A DNA stretch of 64,000 nucleotides from Algoriphagus sp. TR-M9 (GTDB lineage: Bacteria > Bacteroidota > Bacteroidia > Cytophagales > Cyclobacteriaceae). The DNA lies in the NCBI RefSeq assembly GCF_027594545.1, contig NZ_CP115160.1, positions 2,427,001 to 2,491,000 of the forward strand, written 5' to 3'. The first letter of the stretch is position 1. Every line of letters starts with the position of its first letter. The notes under the pieces are model-generated. The model had not been told where the DNA came from and ran no database searches. It saw nothing but the letters and a program-made list of their open reading frames with translations. Position numbers and translations under genes: made by a program. This document shows, piece by piece, positions 28,439 through 37,031 of the stretch.

Positions 28439-29236
28439 ATGCTTTCAAATCAAAAAATCGCCATCATAGGCTGCGGAAATCTAGGTGCATCAATAGCCAA
28501 TGGCTTGCTGAAAAAGGCAGATTTTGATCCTAAAAACCTGATTCTGACGAAAAGACAAACAGCCAGTCTTGCTGATTTTGCTGCACAGGGCGTGCAGGTC
28601 CACAGCGATAATATACAAGCTGCAAAGGAGGCAGACCTGGTCATACTGGGAGTGAAGCCCTATAACATCAGCCCCATTTTGAATGAAATCAAACCAGGCT
28701 TGGATTCCAGTAAAATCATTATCTCTCTGGCCACTGGCGTGAGCTTAGCGGAAATGTATGGCGTACTTTCAGATGATGCAGTAGCCTTCAGAGCCATGCC
28801 AAATATCGCAGCGGATATTCAGGAGTCAGTGACCTGTATATGCTCCAATAATGCAAGTTCGGAACAAGTAAATACCGTAAGCCACCTCTTTGACGCGATA
28901 GGATTCACCATTCCCATTGAGGAAAATCTGATGGAGGCTGCCACGGTTTTGGGCGCCTGCGGCATAGCTTATGTGCTGAGATTCATGAGGGCTATGATTC
29001 AGGGCGGCATTCAGATTGGTTTCGATTCAGTGACGGCGAGCAAAATTGTTAACCAAACCGTAAAGGGAGCTGCAGAACTGATGATCCAAAAAAACATGCA
29101 TCCAGAAGCTGCCATAGACAAGGTGACTACTCCCAAAGGCTGCACCATAGTAGGACTGAATGAAATGGAACACCAGGGCTTTAGCTCAGCCATGGTTCGA
29201 GGTGTAATCGCCAGCTATGACAAAATAGCCAAATAA
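28439..29236 (+). CDS. proC: Pyrroline-5-carboxylate reductase
   Basis: 265 residues from the ATG at 28439, the usual length. An upstream TTG at 28394 would add 15 residues before the nucleotide-binding motif and is less likely. The N-terminal Rossmann motif IIGCGNLGASIANGLL binds NAD(P)H. The C-terminal dimerisation domain has the ProC signature (TVKGAAELM, HPEAAIDKVTTPKGCT and GLNEMEHQGFSSA). It performs the last step of proline synthesis. It is transcribed alone and diverges from the membrane-XRE operon. Confidence 0.95.
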   Translation: MLSNQKIAIIGCGNLGASIANGLLKKADFDPKNLILTKRQTASLADFAAQGVQVHSDNIQAAKEADLVILGVKPYNISPILNEIKPGLDSSKIIISLATGVSLAEMYGVLSDDAVAFRAMPNIAADIQESVTCICSNNASSEQVNTVSHLFDAIGFTIPIEENLMEAATVLGACGIAYVLRFMRAMIQGGIQIGFDSVTASKIVNQTVKGAAELMIQKNMHPEAAIDKVTTPKGCTIVGLNEMEHQGFSSAMVRGVIASYDKIAK

Positions 29237-29351
29237 GCCGTAAACGGGGGAATTATTGATTTTCAAGGAATATTAATTCTAAATCAGGAAAAATTAATAT
29301 TTATTTAAATAAGAATAATTAAAAGATTGTTTTTCTTTTGAATCTTTTCAG

Positions 29352-29497
29352 TAGATTTGTCTTGGGTGATAAACAACTTTTGCTATTCCTTTTTCAAAGA
29401 CACGATTTTTAAAGGAAGGACTGTTTGGTACTTTTTCTTCCTTCCTTTTATGATTTCCCCATCAAAAAACCTTCTGACTTTCTCAGGAGGTTTTTTT
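29352..29497 (+). ncRNA. Candidate small RNA with own promoter and terminator
   Basis: In the 388-bp gap between proC and ywbE there is a TAGATTTG box (29352-29359) with TTG 22 bp upstream, slightly longer than the usual spacer. Downstream are a perfect 10-bp hairpin (29411-29420 with 29439-29448) and then a T-tailed terminator (29464-29497). No ORF longer than a few codons fits between them. The predicted transcript is about 130 nt, starting near 29366. The proC 3' UTR could also use this terminator, so an independent RNA is only a candidate. Confidence 0.4.
29464..29497 (+). terminator. Rho-independent terminator
   Basis: Arms of 14 bp (29464-29477 and 29483-29496) with one G-T wobble, a 5-nt loop CTTTC and a run of seven T at the 3' side. 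It ends either the candidate small RNA or the proC message. Confidence 0.85.
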
Positions 29498-29624
29498 ATA
29501 GCGTAGCGTAGAGGAATAATTGAGTACAAGGATATTTGGGATCTGTCCTAATAGTTGCAAATGCTCAAAAGTCCAGCAATGAATTCTTGGTTTATTCCTT
29601 TATTTTTGAAAAAAATGTAAGCAC

Positions 29625-29828
29625 ATGCTATCAGGAACCAAGAGAAGTAATATCAAGATAGGATCAGAAGTCTCCATAGTGCAGAAGCACCATCAGCGAA
29701 GTGGAGAACTGACAGAAGGCTTTGTCAAAAAAATCCTAACCTCCTCCCCTGAGCATCCCCATGGAATCAAAGTCATGCTGGACAGCGGAGAGGTGGGAAG
29801 AGTAAAGGAAATAGTTGAGGAAGACTGA
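29625..29828 (+). CDS. YwbE family small protein (DUF2196)
   Basis: 67 residues. Strong match to the YwbE pattern: an N-terminal KIGSEVSIVQKHHQRSGELT segment, then EGFVKKILTSSPEHPHGIKV and SGEVGRVKEIVEE. The fold is predicted to be a small KOW/SH3-like beta barrel, which suggests nucleic-acid binding, but the function is not established. Most homologues are of this same length, so it is complete. A TATTTTTG sequence 17 nt before the ATG could be a -7 box, though no good -33 element was seen. It converges with the DUF1456 gene with a gap of only 3 bp. Confidence 0.9.
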   Translation: MLSGTKRSNIKIGSEVSIVQKHHQRSGELTEGFVKKILTSSPEHPHGIKVMLDSGEVGRVKEIVEED

Positions 29829-29831
29829 ATA

Positions 29832-30293
29832 TCAGGAAGGGCGCACATTGATCTGCAGCCCTTGTAGGAAATTTCTCAGAATTTGATCCTTGCAGGGCCT
29901 AAATTGACTTTGCGTTGGTTTTCTGAAAAAAGCGCTGAGCTCATGCTTACTGATTTCCTTGCCAGCAGACTTGAGCACCTCAAGCATATCCTCATCTTTG
30001 AGATTCAAGGCAATTTTCAGCTTTCGCAGCACAATATTATTATTAAGCTTTTTCTCAGCTACGGGTAATGGACCGTCCTTTTTGCCCCGTTTCAGAATAA
30101 TAAACCCATTGAGAAATGTGGCCAGTTCCCTATCGTAAATTTCTTCAAACTCCGGATCATCATCTCTTTTGAGCCAGTTGGCCACCAAATCGCGCTCCAC
30201 TGATTCCCCTGCCAGCTTGAAGATATCAATCATTTGAAAATCATTGAAATCAAAAGTGTATCGCAAACTGCGGAGAATGTCATTGTTGCTCAT
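29832..30293 (-). CDS. DUF1456 family protein (YehS-like)
   Basis: 153 residues from the ATG at 30293; a TTG at 30326 was rejected as start. Two tandem copies of a helical DUF1456 unit are visible, the first beginning NNDILRSLRYTFDFND (about 3-65) and the second NNIVLRKLKIALNLKDEDM (about 84-145). The family is widespread in bacteria (E. coli YehS) and has no assigned function. The charged, non-hydrophobic composition suggests a cytoplasmic location. It converges with ywbE. Confidence 0.88.
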   Translation of the reverse strand: MSNNDILRSLRYTFDFNDFQMIDIFKLAGESVERDLVANWLKRDDDPEFEEIYDRELATFLNGFIILKRGKKDGPLPVAEKKLNNNIVLRKLKIALNLKDEDMLEVLKSAGKEISKHELSAFFRKPTQSQFRPCKDQILRNFLQGLQINVRPS

Positions 30294-30380
30294 GGTTCTG
30301 CTTTTTGGTCCTATTTGAAAGTCCAAAAGTAAAACAATTCTTAGAAGCTCTGTACTTTGTAAGGCTTTAAGCTGTAGGAA

Positions 30381-30824
30381 TTATTCGGAAGCCGACTCCT
30401 CTTCTCTAAAGCTGATCATCCAGTTGATCCCAAATCTATCCGTACACATCCCAAAGTAATCTCCCCAGAAAGTGGAGCTCATTTCCATGCTTACCTTTCC
30501 TTCTGAGGACAGCTTGGAAAAAAACTCATCGGCCTTTTCCTTAGAGTCGGCTGTGATGGAGAGGGATATATTATTCCCCACATTAAAATTGCCCGAATCA
30601 TGTCCTCCGGTGTCACTACCCATCAGGATGGTGTCTCCGCCTATGGGCAAGGAAACATGCATAATCTGATTTCTGGCCTCATCAGAGACCGGGTAATTCG
30701 GATCTTCCGGCATATCTGAAAATCTACCTAAAAAGGTGAATTCCCCACCAAAAACAGCTCTATAGAAATTAAAGGCATTCTCACAGTTGCCCTCAAAGGT
30801 CAGGTATGGATTGATAGTAGTCAT
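30381..30824 (-). CDS. VOC/PhnB-like glyoxalase-fold protein
   Basis: 147 residues. The protein begins with the PhnB-type pattern NPYLTFEGNCENAFNFYRAVFGG, has HVSLPIGGDTILMGSD in the middle, and ends WGDYFGMCTDRFGINWMISF. Together these give the two beta-alpha-beta-beta-beta modules of a vicinal oxygen chelate protein. Members of this branch (3-demethylubiquinone methyltransferase-like domain) are mostly uncharacterised, some being resistance-like binding proteins. A cytoplasmic location is expected, as no leader is present. It is monocistronic. Confidence 0.88.
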   Translation of the reverse strand: MTTINPYLTFEGNCENAFNFYRAVFGGEFTFLGRFSDMPEDPNYPVSDEARNQIMHVSLPIGGDTILMGSDTGGHDSGNFNVGNNISLSITADSKEKADEFFSKLSSEGKVSMEMSSTFWGDYFGMCTDRFGINWMISFREEESASE

Positions 30825-30937
30825 ACATTTAAATTTTAGCTATAACTTATTTCTATGGTTTGGACCATAATTCTTCAATTTTCTCTACTCAATTTGTCAT
30901 CCAAAGTGAACAGGAATGAAATAATTTAAATACAAAT

Positions 30938-32155
30938 TCAGACCAATTTCACCCGAACTTGAGCTAAATTAAAAGAATTCAAGGAGTCCCAAGGTTGGTA
31001 CTCCTCCAAAGACTTATATTCAGCTACTCTTCCATCAAAATACTTTATTTCCACACCCGGATACTCTGCTTCAAGATAAGCATATGCTCTCTTAAAATCT
31101 CTCTGATCTTTATATTTAGATTTCATCAGGTGAATTAGAATTTCTCCCTTGGAATCCTTAGTTGTTAAAAATTCCTTCATCCACTTTCTCAACCTCCTAT
31201 GTTTCCTCTTCACAGCCCAACGATAACATAAAATCCCAAAAAGTGGTACTGGCCCATAATGTCCCACAAAAGTATGATCAGGTGCTCCAGATCCTTCCTT
31301 TCTGATTTCATTTTCCCATACATTCATGCTATCAATTGAAGGCAAATCTAACTGAAGGGGTGATACAGCTAAAAGATCATATAAAAACCTCTTGCTGGAT
31401 GGCAAAAATTTATGGGTTCTAATAGGAATACCACGCATTAATGACCACTTGTGGAAATAGTAAAACAAAGGCTTATTAAAAGTATGAACATCATGATGCG
31501 AGGTCAAATGATCTGGTTCACGTCCAAAAACACGTTTAAACCTTTCATACTGTGCATCAAATTCAATTTTGATTTGTTCAATCAGGTTGGAGTCCTCATA
31601 GTCGATATTAAACTTATGGAACCTTCTAAAAAACCCATCTGAGTCTACTAGGCTCCTCACTTCTGAAACATCTGCCACTGGCTTTCCACTGGTGATCGTA
31701 AAGTGCAAACCAATATGGCTACTTTGATACAGACTGATGGAAGATCCTCTCCGCTTATGTTTTTTTAATGAATCAGCAAAACCCTTTAAATACTCTCCTT
31801 CTGGATCATTAGGTCTATTTACAAATACGGCCAAAGAGTTGATATAACCATGGTACAAGGCAAGCTTAGCTCCAATATCTATTTCTTCTACCACGCCAAT
31901 GTCATCGGCAGTAACAATAATACTCTTTTCTATCAAAGGAATGTCCCTACTGGTACTTATGGCACCACTCCATACAAAACAATTATTCTCCAACACATAC
32001 CAAATATCGGAATCCATATAGCGTTCCCCTTTTACAGCATGAGAAATCACCACTTCAGTATTTTTCCTCAATACTTTAAGCTTTTTAGAATTCACATCTG
32101 GAAAATCCCTTCGAGCATTTACTTGGGCAGTTACTAATCCTATGTATGAACTCAT
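30938..32155 (-). CDS. SH3b-ChbG/YdjC fusion, putative carbohydrate deacetylase
   Basis: 405 residues from the ATG at 32155; a GTG at 32158 is also possible. Residues 1-70 look like a bacterial SH3 domain (LVTAQVNARRDFPD, KKLKVLRKNTEV, WYVLENNCFVWSGAI). From about 78 a YdjC/ChbG-type domain follows: VTADDIGV with metal Asp84/85, GLHFT with His151, and SHHDVH with His220 and His224, the expected ligands for a deacetylase acting on N-acetylated sugars. There is no signal peptide. Its start shares one base with the stop of the preceding membrane gene (TGATG), so the two are translationally coupled. The SH3b part usually binds peptidoglycan or peptides, which makes a cell-wall sugar substrate conceivable; that is inference. 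Confidence 0.8.
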   Translation of the reverse strand: MSSYIGLVTAQVNARRDFPDVNSKKLKVLRKNTEVVISHAVKGERYMDSDIWYVLENNCFVWSGAISTSRDIPLIEKSIIVTADDIGVVEEIDIGAKLALYHGYINSLAVFVNRPNDPEGEYLKGFADSLKKHKRRGSSISLYQSSHIGLHFTITSGKPVADVSEVRSLVDSDGFFRRFHKFNIDYEDSNLIEQIKIEFDAQYERFKRVFGREPDHLTSHHDVHTFNKPLFYYFHKWSLMRGIPIRTHKFLPSSKRFLYDLLAVSPLQLDLPSIDSMNVWENEIRKEGSGAPDHTFVGHYGPVPLFGILCYRWAVKRKHRRLRKWMKEFLTTKDSKGEILIHLMKSKYKDQRDFKRAYAYLEAEYPGVEIKYFDGRVAEYKSLEEYQPWDSLNSFNLAQVRVKLV

Positions 32156-33348
32156 CACCCAATAGTTTTGGTAGTATCTTCGATTTCTTCTTGAGCTGCA
32201 CTCCCTTTTTGAGTAGCGGGAATCTGGATTGAATTCCGAACTTTCATCAGTTTGTTTAGCATATCAAACCAAAATGGAGCACCAAGTGAAATAGCAAATG
32301 CAGTGATCAAAAAGCCCAGCCATTGCAATATTTTACGAGAATTCTCTGTATCAAACCACGGTATTGATATATCCGTAGTTGATTTTCTGGTACTTAAGGT
32401 TTGGCTGTGCGCCTTTAGCAGGGTATCAAATTGAGCTATAAAATCCTTGGTATTTATAGCACCTGCCGAATCTATTCCCTGCGGGTTCTTAGCAATAAAT
32501 TCCTTAGCACCCTCCACGTATAGTTCTCTTAACTCTTCATTTACAGTAAGTTTCTCAGCTAACTCTATAGTATCCACTTGAAATAAAAATGCGAGCAAAA
32601 GCCCAATGACAAAGGTAAAAAACCTGAGTTTACGTTTAAACCAGCCTGTGATCCTGTCCATCTGGTCATCATACCAGTTTTCTATCAATGCTTTGAATTT
32701 TTCTATATCGTTTGCGGCCTCCGCCCAAAGCAAATTAAGTTGGTATCTGGTTTCCGTACCTATGGATAAGCCGTCTATTTCCCACTCAAAATCCGAACTG
32801 GTACGTTTGTATAAGTCTGATCTCAAATGATCAATCTCATCTACTAAGGCCTCTATTTCAAATTTATCAGGTGACTCTGACTGCTTCAAGTCCAATAAAT
32901 CCTTTTCAAGAATCTCTATTTTTGACTCTAGCTCAGTATGGTCAAACTTTGGGATGAGTTCTAATGTAGCTGCAATGTTATCTACATCATCTAGGTATTT
33001 ACCTTTTTTCAATAAGTCCACCAAAGTACTTGCAAACCGGTCTTTAGCGATATATGAAGGTTTAGAATTAAGCCCTTTGTGCCCTAAATATTTGATAGAA
33101 GGATGCGCATAAAAAGCCTTTGTCAACGGATTAATAGTATCTACCCAAAATAGATTTAACATGGTGTGATTGATCCGCTTGGACTGCTGGTCATCCGCTA
33201 GCAATCTATCTATACCTGTAATCAGATTTTTTGCCCTTGAGCTGAAAGTAGAAGTAATCGCCTCTATCACAGTCATGGCTAATAGACTGTAAAGAAGGTA
33301 AACAAAAACCAAACTGATAAAAATGTCTAAAACTGCTAAACCTGTCAT
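32155..33348 (-). CDS. Three-helix membrane protein of a widespread uncharacterised family
   Basis: 397 residues. A helix at about 7-30 (LDIFISLVFVYLLYSLLAM) is followed by a long soluble region with PSYIAKDRFASTLVDLL and a coiled-coil-like stretch (about 138-182). A conserved-looking NWYDDQMDRITGWFKRKLR precedes helix 2 (243-257), and helix 3 lies near 340-362. I recognise this layout from many uncharacterised bacterial proteins with YDDxMDRxxGW before the second helix; no function is established. It is the first gene of a two-gene operon, coupled by TGATG to the SH3b-ChbG gene. Confidence 0.78.
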   Translation of the reverse strand: MTGLAVLDIFISLVFVYLLYSLLAMTVIEAITSTFSSRAKNLITGIDRLLADDQQSKRINHTMLNLFWVDTINPLTKAFYAHPSIKYLGHKGLNSKPSYIAKDRFASTLVDLLKKGKYLDDVDNIAATLELIPKFDHTELESKIEILEKDLLDLKQSESPDKFEIEALVDEIDHLRSDLYKRTSSDFEWEIDGLSIGTETRYQLNLLWAEAANDIEKFKALIENWYDDQMDRITGWFKRKLRFFTFVIGLLLAFLFQVDTIELAEKLTVNEELRELYVEGAKEFIAKNPQGIDSAGAINTKDFIAQFDTLLKAHSQTLSTRKSTTDISIPWFDTENSRKILQWLGFLITAFAISLGAPFWFDMLNKLMKVRNSIQIPATQKGSAAQEEIEDTTKTIG

Positions 33349-33800
33349 ATTATCGATGCGCTAAATTGAAAAATCCTTAAAAAAAGAAATATACAAAAAA
33401 ACTTAATCATCTGACAACCTATCTCTTACAATACATTTTACGGCTCTACCCTTTAATTAATGCGGCTAAAAGTCAAAGATCAAAATTCCATAAGACTCAA
33501 CTTTTCCTACGCTTACATTCCTTTTCCATAACCGCTGGATTTACTTCGTATGCTGCTCAAGCCATTTCGGACACCTTCAATAACCTCGTGGTAGTTCCCA
33601 TTATTCTATAGGCATATACGCTTTTCTGTCAGTAAGATGACTAAATCAAATAGAATACAGAGGTTTATAGTATTGGGTCTTTTTAGTTTTCAGTCTCCCG
33701 TCCTTTAATGAAAAAGGGAATTAGGGTACTGACATCATTCCGTTTATATGTTTTTCTGTTTAAAACATGTAACGCTTTGTCATTTTCTTCACAAAGACTT
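33349..33800. other. Intergenic region without a recognised gene
   Basis: About 450 bp between the membrane-protein gene and the CE15 terminator. No complete ORF, RNA or promoter was recognised. On the minus strand around 33500-33610 short peptides interrupted by stops can be read and might be a decayed element, but no family could be named. Confidence 0.5.
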
Positions 33801-33831
33801 AGCCCTGCAATTCGGTCAAAATTGCAGGGCT
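33801..33831 (-). terminator. Terminator after the CE4-CE15 operon
   Basis: A perfect 12-bp inverted repeat AGCCCTGCAATT / AATTGCAGGGCT with a 7-nt loop, 9 bp beyond the CE15 stop. It has only a weak T run on the minus strand. Confidence 0.7.
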
Positions 33832-33840
33832 CTGAAATCC

Positions 33841-35376
33841 TTATTTCCCCACACCTAAAACCCGATTGGCCCAGGGGATAAAGTGCTGTATATTAGGACC
33901 ATCCGTATGTCCTCCATCGTGCTGCCTCCACGCCAAGTCTCCACCCAGCATAGCTGTATTGAATGGGGGCATCTCCTCTTTCATGTAATCATTGCTCACA
34001 CCCAGATCCTGAGCTCCCAAAAGCTTGTAGGCTACGCCGGCCGCTACCACCGCCATATAGCTTCCCTTCTGATCCAGCCACTTGGCATCACCTCTCTCGG
34101 GGATACCATAACTCACAAATACGGGTCTAGGTGCACAAAGGGCCAGCATATCATGGGAATCCACGGGCAAATCACAACCTGTCATCTTGCCAAAAACTGA
34201 TTCCTCTGCACCATATTTCATGTAATTCCCTGCCATCCAATAGTTTTCTCCCCCTGTCAAACTTTCTACAGCCTCTCCAAAAACTCTTCTATGCAAAGTA
34301 GTCCCCCCTTTTCCGGAGGAGCCAATCAATGCGGTGGCAAACCTTGGCTCAAACGCCATGGTCACCAAAGCAGCTTTACCATACCTGGACACTCCTTCGA
34401 TTCCCACTTTTTTGGAGTCCACCATAGGCTCAGTCTCCAAATAATCCAAAGCACGGGCTGCTCCCCATGCCCAGGCACGTAAGGCTCCCCAATCTTCCGG
34501 AGACCTGGGCTGCCCCTTGTTCACCAAACCTATAATCCCACGCGTGATCCCGGCATGGTTATCAGCCTGAATACTACTGGGATCCAAGGTCACATACCCC
34601 CATCCAGCAGCCAAAAGCTGCTCAGTAGACGGGGAATCCCCATTTACAGGTGGTGCAAAGAAATTGGGACCTGGAAGCCTGGTCACAGGATTATACGCCG
34701 GATATTTATCAAACAATGCCTGAAGGGAAGGGTCATGTTTGATCATCATTTCCTTAAAAGAGGAATTCAAAATTTCCATATCCTCCCCATTTGGCTGTGC
34801 CGGAGCCGGAAATGAGGGTCTGCCAAACATCATCAACACAGGTACCGGTCCCTTGGCATTGGCAGGTATTACTAACATCATATTGATATCCACATTGATC
34901 AGTGGATAGGAACTATTGTCCACGTGTCCTATGATTTGCTTCGCAATTACCGGTGTCCTAGCTACAAATTCTCGATCAGTGATTTTCACCTCCCAGTTTA
35001 CATCCGGGATATTTTCAGGAAGCTTGCCATAAACTTCCCGCTCCAAGGCATCCACAAGTTCAGGCCTTCTGGTTTCCCACCACATTTCCGCTGAGGTAAC
35101 CTCACTCCCGTCATTGGTAGTCAAGATATCCGGCAGTTCCGGACAAGGATTCGCCAGTGCCTCATCATAATTCGCGGCATTCGGGGCGGACTCGTCACCA
35201 CTGGGCCCTGGTCTCAGTACTTTTATACCCAATTGCTGCTGCATATTTTGGTGATCCTGCTGATTGGTAAAAGTGACCGGCGTGGGGTATTTTGTGCTGT
35301 CTATTTTGGAGCTTTGCCCCAAAGCTACTCCAGTGATTCCAAAAAGCAGTGAGACAAGAATTGCGTTGGTTTTCAT
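33841..35376 (-). CDS. CE15 family 4-O-methyl-glucuronoyl methylesterase-like esterase
   Basis: 511 residues with a signal peptide (1-20, ending ALGQ). The alpha/beta hydrolase core carries the CE15-type nucleophile elbow GVSRYGKA with Ser330, then AFEPRFATALIGSSGKGG and the NYWMAGNYMKYG segment typical of bacterial members. The catalytic His is in HDGGH near 486-490. CE15 enzymes cut ester links between glucuronic acid of glucuronoxylan and lignin. The N-terminal 120 residues include LPDILTTNDG, an extension common in this group. It begins 22 bp after the CE4 gene, forming an operon that ends in a hairpin. A glucuronoxylan role fits the xylose operon elsewhere in the window. Confidence 0.85.
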   Translation of the reverse strand: MKTNAILVSLLFGITGVALGQSSKIDSTKYPTPVTFTNQQDHQNMQQQLGIKVLRPGPSGDESAPNAANYDEALANPCPELPDILTTNDGSEVTSAEMWWETRRPELVDALEREVYGKLPENIPDVNWEVKITDREFVARTPVIAKQIIGHVDNSSYPLINVDINMMLVIPANAKGPVPVLMMFGRPSFPAPAQPNGEDMEILNSSFKEMMIKHDPSLQALFDKYPAYNPVTRLPGPNFFAPPVNGDSPSTEQLLAAGWGYVTLDPSSIQADNHAGITRGIIGLVNKGQPRSPEDWGALRAWAWGAARALDYLETEPMVDSKKVGIEGVSRYGKAALVTMAFEPRFATALIGSSGKGGTTLHRRVFGEAVESLTGGENYWMAGNYMKYGAEESVFGKMTGCDLPVDSHDMLALCAPRPVFVSYGIPERGDAKWLDQKGSYMAVVAAGVAYKLLGAQDLGVSNDYMKEEMPPFNTAMLGGDLAWRQHDGGHTDGPNIQHFIPWANRVLGVGK

Positions 35377-35398
35377 AGGTTAAAGGGTTTAGTGAGAT

Positions 35399-36211
35399 TT
35401 ATTGCTGATGCTCTTTTACATGCCTGGCTGCTTCTAGCATGGTCGTCGTCCAAATCAAATCCTTATTGGCTTCCAAATAATCCAGGAGTTCGCGATGAGC
35501 TTCCAGTGAGACGTTCAGGCTATGTTCTCCTCCTACCCCATGAAAAAGAAAGGTAATTAAGGCTTGTTTTTCCTGAGCTTCTTTGACCAAAGCAATCAGT
35601 TCTTCACCGGTTTGTCCATTGATCCCATAGCTGTCTACATTGCTAAGGTTGATATTTCCTATTCTATTCATCGCTCCCCGCACTCCTCTGGAAGCCACAA
35701 AATCATCTTGGATAGCTGCTACAAATGAACCTTCCCCAGTGGCAGTGTCCCCACAGGTATAAGCAAAAGTCCGTTCCTTCTGACCGTCCAAGGATTCCAA
35801 AAATACATTGGTCATTCTTATTTCCTTTAAGATCTGATCCGTAGTGTATTGATGCAAATCATTATCCGGAGACACCCATTCCCTACCCGGCAGTGAAGCA
35901 TCACAAGGATGATAAAGCGTATGATTGCCCAGCTCATGCCCCAGAGCTCCTGCTTTTTTCCAATCTTGGATGCGGTTTTTACTACCCGGGAAAAACGCTG
36001 ACAAGTAAAAGGTCCCCTTCAGTCCACGGGCTTCCAGATCTGGCACCACATGGTCCAGGTGCACATTGAGCGCATCATCGTAGGTCAGCACTACTGCTGC
36101 TTGTTTGCCTTGCCAGAGTTCAGTTGAATGATCAGGTGGAGAAGTTTGTCCGTGCACTAAAAAAGTAAGCATAAAAGGCAAAACAAAAAGATACTTCATA
36201 CAGGTGTTCAT
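35399..36211 (-). CDS. CE4 (NodB) polysaccharide deacetylase, exported
   Basis: 270 residues with a signal peptide; ATGs at 36211 and 36199 are both possible, and the second gives the cleaner leader. NodB motif 1 is LTYDDA (metal and base Asp) and motif 2 is GNHTLYH (HxxxH-type metal ligands). TFYLSAF and the late FLFHGVG (motif 5-like) complete the fold. CE4 enzymes remove acetyl groups from xylan, chitin oligomers or peptidoglycan. Its operon partner is a CE15 glucuronoyl esterase, which favours acetylated glucuronoxylan as target, but this is inference. A GGTAT/ATACC hairpin near 36259-36275 lies in the upstream region. Confidence 0.87.
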   Translation of the reverse strand: MNTCMKYLFVLPFMLTFLVHGQTSPPDHSTELWQGKQAAVVLTYDDALNVHLDHVVPDLEARGLKGTFYLSAFFPGSKNRIQDWKKAGALGHELGNHTLYHPCDASLPGREWVSPDNDLHQYTTDQILKEIRMTNVFLESLDGQKERTFAYTCGDTATGEGSFVAAIQDDFVASRGVRGAMNRIGNINLSNVDSYGINGQTGEELIALVKEAQEKQALITFLFHGVGGEHSLNVSLEAHRELLDYLEANKDLIWTTTMLEAARHVKEHQQ

Positions 36212-36294
36212 GCATTAGGTTTTAGATTGGGTATAGGTTTGATACCTACAAATTATCCTTTGTATGCTTTCCACACAAACCGCCTGACAAATTT

Positions 36295-36771
36295 CTACGG
36301 GATTAGTTCCTCCAACCGGCCCTCATAGTCAAACTGTAGATCTTCATGAAGCCCTGAAATTAGTGTGGCAGCCTTGCTTAGCTGCATTTGATACATATTA
36401 TCGAGAACCTGATTTCTATGTCGCATAAACCCATATTCCCGCAGCTTTTCGCAGAAAAATAAAAGCAGCTCTATTTGATCTGTTTTGACCTTGGATAGCT
36501 TCAGGAGCTTATTCATCTTTCGCCTCAGCTTTTGCGCAGCTTTCTTGGCATAATAATAATGATCTGCTCTAGCAGTTTGGAAATCAGCCTCCAGTTCCTC
36601 CTGAACCATTTCCAGGTAGAGTCCAGGATCAGACTTTTCTCTGAGTTTGAAAAACAAATAAGACTTGTTGTCCCGACTAAATTTGCTCAGATCTGCCAGC
36701 AATTCTATCAATTCCTTTTCACTGAGGTAACTGAGGTCTTTTTTGAGCTGGGCGAGACTAGGGATTTGCAT
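36295..36771 (-). CDS. Conserved-looking helical protein of unknown function
   Basis: 158 residues with no leader and no membrane segment. The composition is Lys/Glu/Leu-rich and almost entirely predicted helix, with a central basic stretch AAQKLRRKMNKLLKLSK. The start is the ATG at 36771. I do not recognise a family. It resembles small cytoplasmic helical proteins common in Cytophagales. It is transcribed on the minus strand ahead of the CE4 gene with 83 bp between, and diverges from xdhC; neither neighbour suggests a role. Confidence 0.65.
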   Translation of the reverse strand: MQIPSLAQLKKDLSYLSEKELIELLADLSKFSRDNKSYLFFKLREKSDPGLYLEMVQEELEADFQTARADHYYYAKKAAQKLRRKMNKLLKLSKVKTDQIELLLFFCEKLREYGFMRHRNQVLDNMYQMQLSKAATLISGLHEDLQFDYEGRLEELIP

Positions 36772-37031
36772 GGAGTAGCGTATGATTTAATTGCTTCAAA
36801 TTTTGGTAATTTTCACTGATCTATCAGCACGCTTTGTCAAAAACCTGAACATATACGCATTTAGGAAAATAGGTTCGACTTTGGTTTTAGAATGCAGACA
36901 TTGGACAACTTGCCATTTAATTTCTTACAAATTTCAAACCTTACCGGGGTTTAAGGACCAGCGGTTTGAAATAATTGGATCAGGGACTTATCTTCCGCAG
37001 GTTCATTCATCCATTTTGTTAAAATCAGTAC

